This document shows positions 55,832 to 64,000 of a DNA stretch of 64,000 nt, one piece after another. A program made the translations under genes and the position numbers. A model generated the notes under the pieces. That model saw only the letters and a program-made list of their open reading frames with translations. It was not told the origin of the DNA and searched no databases. Numbering within the stretch: the first letter of the stretch is position 1; every line of letters starts with the position of its first letter. The stretch covers positions 150,877 to 214,876 of the forward strand of contig CAVXQP010000030.1 in NCBI GenBank assembly GCA_963763955.1, given 5' to 3'. The DNA comes from DASUPK01 sp963763955. GTDB lineage: Bacteria; Actinomycetota; Thermoleophilia; Solirubrobacterales; 70-9.

Positions 55832-56449
55832 CTGTCGTCCTCTCTGCCGTAGGGATCGGGAATCGAACCTTCTCGGGTGAGCTCGCCGGTCGCGGGATCA
55901 GCGAGCAACGAGGCCTCCTCGTGGAAGTGCCTGATCGCCCCGGCCCATCTGGCGGGCTCGCTTCGTGTGCCGGTCCAACGCCACGTCGGGAACCTCGCGG
56001 TACGTGTCCGAGCGCACGGAGCCGGTGTGGTGGATCGAGGCGTTGTTGACGGATCGCGACTTCTTGCTGCTGGCGAGCAGGATGACCGCGTGCATCGTCG
56101 GCATCGCCCCGTCGTCGCCCTTCTCCTTCTTCTGCTGCTCGTACGTCTCTTACAAGGCGTGGATCGTGGCGGGCAGGTTCGGCTCGGCGATGCCGATGTC
56201 CTCGGACATGATCACCTTCAACCGGCGCCAGAGGTAGGCGGGGTAGTCCTCCATCAGCTCAGCGGCCCAGTAGCAGGCGTCATCCACGTGGGAGCGCCTG
56301 GCGGCCTTCTGCACGGCGCTGACCGCTTCGTCGAGCCCGTGGCCGTGCCTGGTGCGGAGATCAGGTCGTTCCTTCCGACTGCCAGCGGGAGTGGTGATAG
56401 GTGAAGTATATTCTGGGAGCGTCGCCGCGAATGCGTCATTTGCAGGCAT
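55828..56449 (-). CDS. RarA/MgsA C-terminal-domain-like protein (one stop, one frame break)
   Basis: A stand-alone version of the C-terminal domain of the AAA+ protein RarA, as found in phages and plasmids. From ATG 56449: RTRHGHGLDEAVSAVQKAAR, ACYWAAELMEDYPAYLWRRL and KVIMSEDIGIAEPNLPATIH. An in-frame TAA at 56150-56152 (Tyr expected) is followed in the same frame by ETYEQQKKEKGDDGAMPTMH, then VPDVALDRHTKRARQMGRGD. One extra base near 55931 shifts to HFHEEASLLADPATGELTRE and the final GREDDR, with TGA 55828. It overlaps the serine recombinase start, an arrangement of mobile elements. Confidence 0.72.
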
Positions 56450-56530
56450 TTCTTGGCGAGAAGTCGCCCCGGATGGGTGTGGTATTTGAGTCGGGTAGGT
56501 TCCTTTCCACATGTGAGGAAAGGAGCACTG

Positions 56531-56800
56531 ATGGCGCAGCGAAGCAATGAAGAAGACCGGACCAGGCACAACGGCTGGCTGAGCGCCCACGGCAAGAGCG
56601 CCCAGTCCACGCTGTACGTCCTGCGTCGTGGCGGTGTCGAGCTCGGCGGACACCTGAACGACGACCGGATAAAGGTGTTCGTGAAGGCGGAGAACGGCAA
56701 GTGCACCGGAATCGAGCTCGACCATGACGGCCACGTCATCGACGTCGTCTCGGGTCGGGGTGGGGTCTTCGGCGTCCGGGCTGGGAATCCGGTGAAGTGA
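56531..56800 (+). CDS. Small hypothetical protein of the mobile region
   Basis: An 89-residue protein starting ATG 56531 behind a strong AGGAAAGGAG ribosome binding site. It is basic in the first third (MAQRSNEEDRTRHNGWLSAH) with beta-like segments after (STLYVLRRGGVELGG, DRIKVFVKAENGKCTG, IELDHDGHVIDVVSGRGG). It is divergent from the RarA-like gene across about 80 bases, which must hold both promoters. I do not recognise a family. Confidence 0.6.
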   Translation: MAQRSNEEDRTRHNGWLSAHGKSAQSTLYVLRRGGVELGGHLNDDRIKVFVKAENGKCTGIELDHDGHVIDVVSGRGGVFGVRAGNPVK

Positions 56801-57396
56801 TGGTCCAGCCCATGCTCGCCTAAGAGCCTCTCGACCCTGAAGTCGGCGACGTCGATCACCTGGACGGTCGGCCGCTTCTTCCTCACCATCGAGGGCTTCA
56901 CGGAGCCGCCGGGCAGCATGAACACGAAGCACGGACGGGCGGACCTGCTCGGGGAGCTCGCGAGGCTCGCGATCGCCCGTTGCTTTTCTCTGTCTGTCTC
57001 TAGTACAGAGACAGACAGAGACGGCTTAAACATCGGGCTCCACCTGACACGTTCGCCCGCCGGGTAGAGCAGCTTCGACGTCCCCTTCGGCAGCTCCACG
57101 ATCTCTCCCCGTCCCACCGCCGACTGGACCGCCCCCCCGCGGACGTTGTTGTCCTTGGCGTCGATCGCCGCCTTGGCGACCGTGGTCTTGCAGCGCTCGC
57201 TGTCTTGGAACGCGCGCCTGACGCGAGCGAGGCGGTCTTCGGCCAAGTGCGCCTCCCGCTCGGCCTGTTCGCCAAGGGCGCGGATCTCTGCGGCCTTGCC
57301 AGCCCGAGCCTTGCCGATCGAGGCGCGGGTCGCGTCTACGTTCAGGCCGACCTGCTCGAAGGTCTGCAGCTCGTCCGTCCAAGTCACCGCGTCCAT
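56798..57396 (-). CDS. Hypothetical coiled-coil protein of the mobile region
   Basis: ATG 57396 with GAAAGGG upstream opens MDAVTWTDELQTFEQVGLNV, a helical Ala/Glu/Arg-rich stretch (RALGEQAEREAHLAEDRLAR, KTTVAKAAIDAKDNN), then ELPKGTSKLLYPAGERVRWS and PCFVFMLPGGSVKPSMVRKK with RPTVQVIDVADFRVERLLGE. The frame stays open past 56800, but beyond that it is antisense to the neighbouring small gene and looks non-coding, so the 3' end given here is approximate and a frame break is likely. No family is recognised. Confidence 0.5.
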
Positions 57397-57508
57397 TCGA
57401 GAACCCTTTCACCAGACCCCCGAGCACGCAACAGTCGGCCGGATAGCGAGCTTCCCATGCAAGCAATAAACGAAAAGGGCGCCACGTGTCTTCGAATAGA
57501 GTCGGCTC

Positions 57509-57942
57509 GTGAGCAGCCCGTTCGAGCACTACGTCTTGAAGCTGACGCCCCAAGGGCGGGCCCACCTGCGCCGCGCCCGTAAGGAGATCGACGAACTGAG
57601 CGAGGAGGAGCTCTCCGACTCACCCCACCACGAGTTCGAGTGGATTATCGAAGAGACGCTCGGAACACCGGCTTGGTACAAGCCCGCCCGCCAGATCCTT
57701 CGCGACGATCTCGAGCGCTTTCGCGAGTTCATCGCCAAGGCCGAGGCGCCTACAGTCCGAGTCAGCAGCGCCGGATCGCGGCCGGCCACGAGCGTCGGGG
57801 TGAGAAGGAGTGGCTCTTTCGTGGCGCGGCCATCCTCGGCTCCGCCCAGGACGCCCTTGGCCCCTATTGGACCACCTCCCGGCTTCACATCTTTGACCTC
57901 CTCGGCGACCTCGGCTGGGACGCCGCGCACGGGCTCGGTTAG
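57509..57942 (+). CDS. Hypothetical protein upstream of the sacsin-like ATPase (one frame break)
   Basis: GTG 57509 opens MSSPFEHYVLKLTPQGRAHL, then HHEFEWIIEETLGTPAWYKP and ILRDDLERFREFIAKAEA. Near 57748 the coding frame shifts to YSPSQQRRIAAGHERRGEKE, ending HIFDLLGDLGWDAAHGLG with TAG 57940. The repaired length is about 144. It ends eight bases before the ATPase gene, so the two are likely co-transcribed and may act together. No family is recognised. Confidence 0.55.
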
Positions 57943-57949
57943 CTGAAAG

Positions 57950-60900
57950 GTGGCCACGGGTGCCGAGGAGTTAGCCGCTGCCGGGCGTGACGCCGCACGG
58001 AGGGTGTGGCGTGAGGGGGTGAAGGCGCAGATCGATGATCCCTTTGACGTTCGGTTCGCTCGGGCTGCGATTGAGGAGTTCGGCCGCCTCCAGCGCGACG
58101 AAACACCAGGGATAATTCGGGACGCGCTCGAGGGGGCTGCGATGGCCGGCGAGCAGCTTGACGTTGAGCCGTTTCACGGCGTAGTTGAGGTTCTTCAAAA
58201 CGCCGACGATGCCGGGGCGTCCCAGTTGCGCATGGCGGTTCGGCCCCGCGGCCGGAGCCGAGCGCTCCTGTTCGTCCACGATGGCAATCCCGTGCGCCTA
58301 AACGACGTCATCGCAATGGGTCTGGCGTTCGTTTCCACTAAGCGGGAAGAGGCTTTCTCTAAGGGGCGCTTTGGAATCGGACTGAAGACCCTGCGGGCCC
58401 TTGGGCCGTCGTTACGGGTGTACTGCGGCCCTTATCACGCATCCGTTTCCATCTCTGGTAGTGAGGTTACGGCTCTTGAGCCCGCGAAGCCGATTAAGGG
58501 ACTGTTCGACCCCGCAACGGGTGACACGCTGCTCGAGCTGGAGTTGGATGAAGGCTTCAAGACGAGCGACCTTAAGAGTTGGCTCCAAGGTGTCGACGCG
58601 TCTCTTCTGCTCTTTCTCGACAGCGTCCGGACATTGACGTTGGCCGGTGCTCAATCCTCGAAGCCGACCTTCCAGCTGGAGCTTCACACGTCAATTGGGA
58701 AATCGTTCGATCTGAGGCTCGGAAAGACGGAGCTCACCTGCTCGGAGGAGATCATTCGTGCAGGTGACGGGCGATCCTGGCGCCGATACTCGGTTGAGAG
58801 GCCAGTCCCGGCGAGTGCTCCGAAGCGTCGCCACAAGCAGACGGGTCCCGTTACGCCGTTGGCTGTTGCCGTTCCTGATCACGGTGCTGGGAAGGGCCGA
58901 ATCTTCGCCGGCCTGCCACTGCCAACCCCGGTGGAGTGGCCGTTCAGCGTCAATGCTCAGTTCGACATCGACACACCCCGTAAAGGCGTCCAGAAGGGTG
59001 ACTGGAACAAGTGGCTCCTCGGACGGATCGTTGAGTTGGTTACCGGAGTCGCCCGCCATCGTTTCGCATCGGACCCGGCCAGTGGATGGGCGACGGTGCC
59101 GCTTCCGCTCGAGGCGAAAGAGGTGCCAGACGAATGGCTGCGGGCTGCGTTAGAAGAGACCGGGGAGGCAATCCTCCGGCGGACGATGCGGGGACTCAGC
59201 CTCCGGATCCGCGGCGCGGACAGGCAGATTCGGGATCTGCTCTTCGAAGCCAAGGAGTTCGGACCGCTTGGTGTCGCCGGAGGACCTAGCTCTCATCGAT
59301 GACGACGGTACGCCGCTGCCCAAGACCCACAGAGATCGGTCGGGACGGTGGCGCTTGGTCCTGAGCGAGCATGGCGAAGCTTATGAAATCGGTGTCGAGT
59401 CTGCCCTCGCGCTACTCGATCTCAAGGACGCAGAGCTGGGCGAGCGAGGGGTCAACTGGTTCATCCGCCTTGCGCGGGCGGCGATCAGCGCTGGCGAGGG
59501 TGAAGCTCTCACGTGGTACCCGTCGATCGTGCTCAGCAACGGGAGCCGTGTGCCGCCACCAGGGCCGGACGCAGAGGGCGAAGTGCTGGTGAGACGGACC
59601 CGCAAAGACTCGCTTGCGGCACGCCTAGGGCTTGCCCGCGTTATTCACCACGCCTACCTGACCAAGAACCCTGACGCTGCGGCAGTCCGCAGATGGCTCG
59701 AGCGCGAGAACATCTTGGTGGCTGCCTCCGATGACCGGGCGACTCTGCGCGCATTGGCAAGTCGGGGAACCGAGGGCGGACAACCCCTCGAGGTCTCTGA
59801 TGCGGATCTGCAGGATCTGCGAACCGCCCTTCTGACTATCCCGGAAGAAGAACGAGCAGAACTCGCGTCAGAGGTCGGCGCTGGGGTCTTGTGGACGGTT
59901 TCAGCTGGGTCCGCAAGAAGCAGGCGAAGTGCAAGGTGAGACCCGCTGACTCATATCTTCCGAGGACGCTGGAAGACAGGCCGGACGGATGGTGTACCGC
60001 GGCGAATAAAACGCCAGGACTGACTTATGTCGCAGCGAGATATGCGCAGGTGATCCGCAAGTCCTCAGCAAAGGGGCGCGAATGGGGTGCCGCACGCTTC
60101 TTCCGCTTGCTGGGTTGTGAGATTGCTCCGCACCTTCACGTCGCTGAGAATTCAACGGTCAAGTACGGGGAGCTTGCCAGCCCGATTGACCATGATTCCT
60201 GAGCGAATCGCAGCGCAACGCGCTTGGTGGCGAGTACGCAAGCCATCTGAAGGGGATCGCACCTCGGATGACCTTAGGAAGGTCGTAGAGGACATCGGTC
60301 AGGGACCGATCCAAGCAACGGCGAGGACAGAGAGCGAACGCCTTGATTCTCACGCTGGGCCGCGAGTGGGATCGGCTGTTCGCCGACCATGCCAGCGCTC
60401 CTGCAGTCACGCCGTATTACCAGTGGGAAGAGCAGGCCAATCTTCCAGCCAGCTGGCTAGCGGTCGCGATGGACACAGCCTGGCTCAACGATTCGGAGGG
60501 CACTCCGCGACCGCCCGCTGAGCTCGCGGTCAGGACACCGGCGACCGAAGCTATTCATGGACCGGAGTACGACTCGTTCGCCATCGACTTGAATGCTGGA
60601 CTGGCTACCTCACCGGCCGTTCGCGCCCTTGGAGTCGAGACTGATCCGCGGGTCAGTGAGATCATCGAGATGCTTGGTGAGATGCGGGCGTCAAGTAAGC
60701 CGCCGGACCCGGCAGTGCTGGCCATGCGGTACTTCGCCCTGAATGCTGCGGTGACGCGCGTCGACGCCGGGCAAGACGAGATCGTCGGGGATCTGACTGT
60801 CCGGCAGCTACGTTCTCGTTTTGGCGCCGATCCACGTAAGCCGGGGCTTGTCTTTACGGACCAGGGCTGGCGGCGACCACGCGAAGTCTTTCGCGGGCCG

Positions 60901-62418
60901 CCGATCTTCGGTGACCTGCGCCCGTTTGTCCCTGAGCCTCAAAGAGCGGGGCGACTGTGGCGATTGCTCGGAATCCCTGAGCCCGGGGTTGTTGCGTGCA
61001 CTGCTGTTCTGCGCAAGATCGCCAGGAAGAAATCAAACGCGGATACCGAGGAGATCCTGGTCAATACCTCGGGGCGCCTTGAGTCTGTGGTCGACGATAC
61101 GAAGCCGGCGAGCTTGGTGGAACTCGGTTCGGTGCCGTTGTGGACGGGGAGCAGATGGACGTCCAAGCGACCGGTGTTTGCCGTTGATAGCGAAGAGCTT
61201 GCGGCCTCGCTGGCCGGGAAACTGACCATGTGGCAACCACCGCTCGTCCCGAGCTCGCTTGGGGTCCTCCTGGAGCACCTCGGGCATCACGCTGATTGAG
61301 TTCGACGAGTTCGAAGCTCTCGTCGGCGAGGAGGACATAGAGGCGGGCGAGCCGTATCGCGAGACCTTCGCTCGCGCCGTTGCAACTCTTCAGGAGGATC
61401 TGGCGCGGCACGATCGTGATCTGAGCCGCAGCATCAGAGTTCGGTGGGACGATCTGGCCGAGTCGGAGATCGCTGTTGCATCCGGCCTCCAGTTGACGCT
61501 CAAGGTTCCGAGCAGGAAGCCAGTGCGAGTACCGGCCAGAGCTCACCTGTCGCGCGAGCCACTCCGACTGTCGGTCGCCGAGATCGAGGACCTGGGCGAT
61601 CGGTATGCCGGGCGGCAAGGCCGTCGCCAGTCTCTTCCCTCCCGAGGGGCGTTATGAGGCAGCGATGGCCTGGGAGGCGCTTGGGAGGAGGCGCTCGAAG
61701 ATCGAGAGCGGCCGCACCTGAGGTTGGCCGGAGACCCGCGAGAGACCGACGTTGAGGATCTCTTCGAGCAGGCCAAGAAGACCTCCAAGAAGCCAAAGAG
61801 GCAGCGCAAGAAGGATGACGATCGACGAACTGCTCGCCAAGACCCCGGCGGCGACCAGGCCAGCCGCCAGACGATTGAAAGACCCCGAAGATCTGACCGT
61901 GGTCTCTATCGACCGGCCCTCCGGCTCCGGAAAGCCGCAGCGACAAAGAGGCAAGCGCGGGCTGCGAGGCGATGAGCCGGAGGGCCGGCCTATTCACGGC
62001 GGTCAGCCTGCGCCGCCGAGCGCCCCCGTCGCGTACTCGTCCGAGGAGCTGCAAGAGCGGGCGCTACAGGCTCTTAACACAGCCATCAATGGGGAACTTT
62101 CGGATCTCAGGGATTTCCAGCACCTGCGAGGGGTGGGAGCAGACGCGTTGGATCGGCTAAAGCGATTCTTCGAAATCAAGAGCACTCGCAGGGCCGATGA
62201 AGGATCAGGTCGGTCTTACTGTCAACGAGTTCCAGCGCGCCGTCGAGTCGCGTGGAAAGTTCTACCTGGCCATCGTGTCCGGACTTGAGATCGGCTACGA
62301 GACCGTCGTCCGGATCATTCCCGATCCTGCGAGCGCGCTTGAGGTCCGGCGCTCCCAGGACATCCGGTTAGCGGGAGTCTTGTCGGCCGACAAGCCGATC
62401 GAGGTTCGCTTCGATTAG
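57950..62418 (+). CDS. Sacsin-type HSP90-like ATPase with C-terminal DUF3883/NO VEIN-like domain (multiple frame breaks)
   Basis: One very large gene (about 1,485 residues) split over several frames. Residues 75-150 are a GHKL ATPase: VVEVLQNADDAGAS (N box), LLFVHDGNPVRLNDV (G1) and KGRFGIGLKTLRALG (G2), the sacsin N-terminal type. The chain continues through VSPEDLALIDDDGTPLPKTH (from 59270), DGFSWVRKKQAKCKVRPADS (59893), ILTLGREWDRLFADHASAPA (60343), ITLIEFDEFEALVGEEDIEA (61286), an acidic-basic linker and YSSEELQERALQALNTAING. It ends LRDFQHLRGVGADALDRLKR, FFEIKST and VGLTVNEFQRAVESRGKFYL, the DUF3883 pattern. Breaks lie near 59272, 59895, 60200-60255, 60305, 61280, 61600-61700, 61830 and 62195. 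This architecture is linked to defence islands. Confidence 0.78.
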
Positions 62419-62547
62419 CCGGAAACCTGCAATGTGCAAGTTGTTCCGTTACTGAATTGGCTGGTGCTGATCACGATCAAGAAGGCTTGCCGCCGCGCTA
62501 ACTGGTGCGTTCCGTAATGCCACGACTCCTGGGGATAGCCTTTCCGT

Positions 62548-62928
62548 GTGACAAGACCACCGCTGGACCCGGCGCGAGGTGCGGAAGTGGCCAAGAGACT
62601 CAGAGAGCTGGGCGTCAAGGGCATCCTCATCACGGCTGCGGAGCGTGGCTACATCACAGAGGTGAAGTGCGGGATGCCCAAGTGCTGCTGTCCCGAAGAG
62701 CTGGGTGGTGCCTCGCACTTCGAATCGCTCACCAAATACAGCGACTGGAATCCGACCCACGAGCATTTCCCAACCCCAAAGCGAGATGGGGGCCAAAGAA
62801 CCGTCGAGAACTCAGTCCTCGCGCACCGGCTCTGCAACAGGATCGACTATTCGGAAACCTCTGGGCGGCCACACGCGAGAGATCTCGAGAGAATCAGAAA
62901 AGCTCGCGAGGCGGCCGCCGAGAGCTAA
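62548..62928 (+). CDS. HNH-like zinc-binding small protein
   Basis: A 126-residue protein from GTG 62548. An N-terminal helix-rich part (EVAKRLRELGVKGILITAAE) is followed by VKCGMPKCCCPEELGG, then DWNPTHEHFPTPKRDGGQRT and VENSVLAHRLCNRIDYSE. The Cys cluster plus the H-x-F-P-x-x-x-x-D-G and N-x-x-L-x-H-x-x-C-N pattern resemble HNH endonuclease zinc folds. It lies between the large ATPase and the trypco2 gene. Activity is inferred, not shown. Confidence 0.6.
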   Translation: MTRPPLDPARGAEVAKRLRELGVKGILITAAERGYITEVKCGMPKCCCPEELGGASHFESLTKYSDWNPTHEHFPTPKRDGGQRTVENSVLAHRLCNRIDYSETSGRPHARDLERIRKAREAAAES

Positions 62929-63104
62929 TGCGTCGAGGACACCGTCTCAGCGCCACCGGCCCGGATACCACCCGGGGCTAGAGCTGAACGAGGAAGCGAG
63001 GAAATCCCAGGCCTTCGGAAAGGGGCCACACACCCGTAGAATTCAGTTGTCGCATCGCTGGCAGCCGTGATGTCCCGCCTCCAGACTCGAGCGGCAGGAG
63101 TCAT

Positions 63105-63126
63105 GTCCGAGTTTTCCTTCTCGGAC
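63105..63126. promoter_or_regulatory. Inverted repeat upstream of the trypco2 gene
   Basis: GTCCGAG-TTTTCCTT-CTCGGAC is a perfect 7-bp stem in the 284-base gap between the HNH-like and trypco2 genes. A possible -35-like TTGACT follows at about 63180. No gene is seen in the gap. Confidence 0.4.
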
Positions 63127-63212
63127 GTTATGCGCGACGTTTCCGCGCACTTGCGTTGAAGCAGCGAACTGGTGCATTGTTGACTAGTGCATGAGATCAG
63201 GAGATCGGCGCC

Positions 63213-63536
63213 GTGACCGACGACGTGCTGATTCCGCTGTCGGGCGCGATTCGTGCGCTGCGGCGCGAGCTGGTCGAGTCCGTGCGGGAGGGCAAGGATC
63301 AGGAGGTCAAGTTCGCTCTGGGCGCAATCGAGCTCGAGCTGCAGGTCCAGGTCGAGTCCACGGGCGGTGGTGAGGCCGGCATCAAGTTCTGGGTTGTCTC
63401 TTTGGGCGGCAAGGGCGAGCGCACGTCGGGGCGCACGCAGACGCTGCGGATCAGCTTGACGCCGGTGCTCGGCAGCGACGCGGATAGCGACCGGCCGCTG
63501 GTGGTTGGGTCCGAGCAGGTGCGCCGGCCGCGTTAG
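63213..63536 (+). CDS. Trypsin-co-occurring domain 2 (trypco2) protein
   Basis: A 107-residue protein from GTG 63213 with AGGAG upstream. IPLSGAIRALRRELVESVRE, VKFALGAIELELQVQVESTG and AGIKFWVVSLGGKGERTSGR followed by LRISLTPVL match the trypco2 family, described as an accessory of trypsin-like peptidases in NTP-dependent conflict systems. It ends four bases before the trypsin-like gene, as expected for that pair. Confidence 0.85.
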   Translation: MTDDVLIPLSGAIRALRRELVESVREGKDQEVKFALGAIELELQVQVESTGGGEAGIKFWVVSLGGKGERTSGRTQTLRISLTPVLGSDADSDRPLVVGSEQVRRPR

Positions 63537-63540
63537 CGCA

Positions 63541-64000
63541 ATGGCCGTGCGGTTTGAGCCCGGCAGGGTGGCGGCGGTGTGGGCGCCGGGCAAGCCGACG
63601 GGCATGGTCGGGTCCGGGTATCTGCTTGGTGGCGGGCTGGTGCTGACCTCGGGACATGTCGTTGATCACGCGCAGGGCGGAGCGTGCGAAGTGCGGATGC
63701 TGAAGGCGCGTGAGTGGCAGCTCGTGGAGCGCGTGTGGCGGCTAGAGCACTGCGACGCGGCGCTGCTGCAGGTGTCAGGCGACCGCGCCGGGGATGCCGC
63801 CGCGCGGCTCGGCCGGGTGGGTGGCAACGAGCGGGTCGCGTGCCGGGCTCTGGGGTTTCCGTTCGCACAGGCCAAGGAAAGCGGCGATCTGCGCGACACC
63901 GAGGACATCGCGGGGAGATCGCTCCGCTGACCGGCTCCGAGGGCGGACGCCTCACCGTGCATGTCGCCGGCAGCGTCCCCACGCCGGTTGGGTCGGATCA
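63541..64000 (+). CDS. Trypsin-like serine protease, N-terminal part (partial, one frame break)
   Basis: ATG 63541 opens a chymotrypsin-fold protease: VGSGYLLGGGLVLTSGHVVD (catalytic His in SGHVV), then VRMLKAREWQLVERVWRLEH and CDAALLQVSGD (catalytic Asp). The frame breaks near 63911; the next frame gives GEIAPLTGSEGGRLTVHVAG and VPTPVGSD up to the window edge. The catalytic Ser lies beyond the window. Members of this group are often fused to, or followed by, NTPase and effector modules, which cannot be seen here. Confidence 0.82.

Noticed and set aside
55840..55875. A tRNA T-loop-like GGTTCGATTCCC on the - strand
   Set aside because: No anticodon or acceptor arms fit around it; the stretch is the 3' coding end of the RarA-like gene.
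57950..62418. Several separate small genes in 58-62 kb
   Set aside because: Consecutive open frames overlap slightly and protein similarity flows from one to the next, so one gene with frame breaks explains them better.

Overview
The window is very GC-rich with strongly G/C-biased third codon positions and frequent GTG/TTG starts. Ribosomal protein L25/Ctc, Pth, Mfd, MazG, enolase and a DivIC/FtsB-like protein are mixed with many actinobacterial families: fused ECF sigma/zinc-finger proteins, DUF1918, MTH1187-type thiamine binding, R2lox and class III cyclases. I infer a deep-branching actinobacterium, most likely Thermoleophilia (Solirubrobacterales/Gaiellales-like). No rRNA is present to prove this.

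Layout. 0-10 kb is a housekeeping run, all on the + strand: rplY (partial), pth, enoyl-CoA hydratase, phosphopantetheinyl transferase, mfd, a PpiC-type foldase, mazG, eno and a divIC-like gene, closed by a terminator-like hairpin. 10-19 kb holds four tandem paralogues of about 745 residues, GT-C-like polytopic membrane proteins joined by 4-base stop/start overlaps. 19-28 kb carries csrA behind palindromes, a thermonuclease, class I aldolase, a YbdK-type ligase, HxlR and rhomboid-like proteins, methyl- and acetyltransferases and R2lox. 28-48 kb has an ECF sigma factor with a built-in zinc-finger and low-complexity tail, an MFS pump with a divergent MarR regulator, tRNA-Leu(TAA), cyclases, a ThDP enzyme, two GT2 glycosyltransferases (one degenerate), a DEAD-box helicase and a VapBC pair.

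48.5-54 kb is a tandem duplication, about 2.64 kb per unit, of typA plus a small membrane-channel-like gene. There is a third typA 3' fragment, a chimeric in-frame tail-to-head junction, and a frame break at the same codon in both typA copies. Directly beyond lies a degenerate tRNA-His 3' half. From there to the end (54-64 kb) base usage is less GC-rich and the content is accessory: a PD-(D/E)XK-like nuclease, a stub of a serine recombinase overlapping a RarA/MgsA C-terminal-like gene, a sacsin-type HSP90-like ATPase ending in a DUF3883/NO VEIN-like domain, an HNH-like protein and a trypco2 plus trypsin-like protease pair. I read this as a mobile defence/conflict island whose left end is the tRNA-His remnant.

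Two signals cross the whole window. First, a dispersed hairpin family (six copies seen) has conserved flanks, a conserved bulged A, often a GNRA tetraloop, and stems that differ in sequence but stay complementary; one copy sits in frame inside mazG. Second, single-base frame breaks are common, including in genes expected to be essential (fba, typA, a foldase), so sequence error or unusual decay must be considered before calling any of these genes dead.
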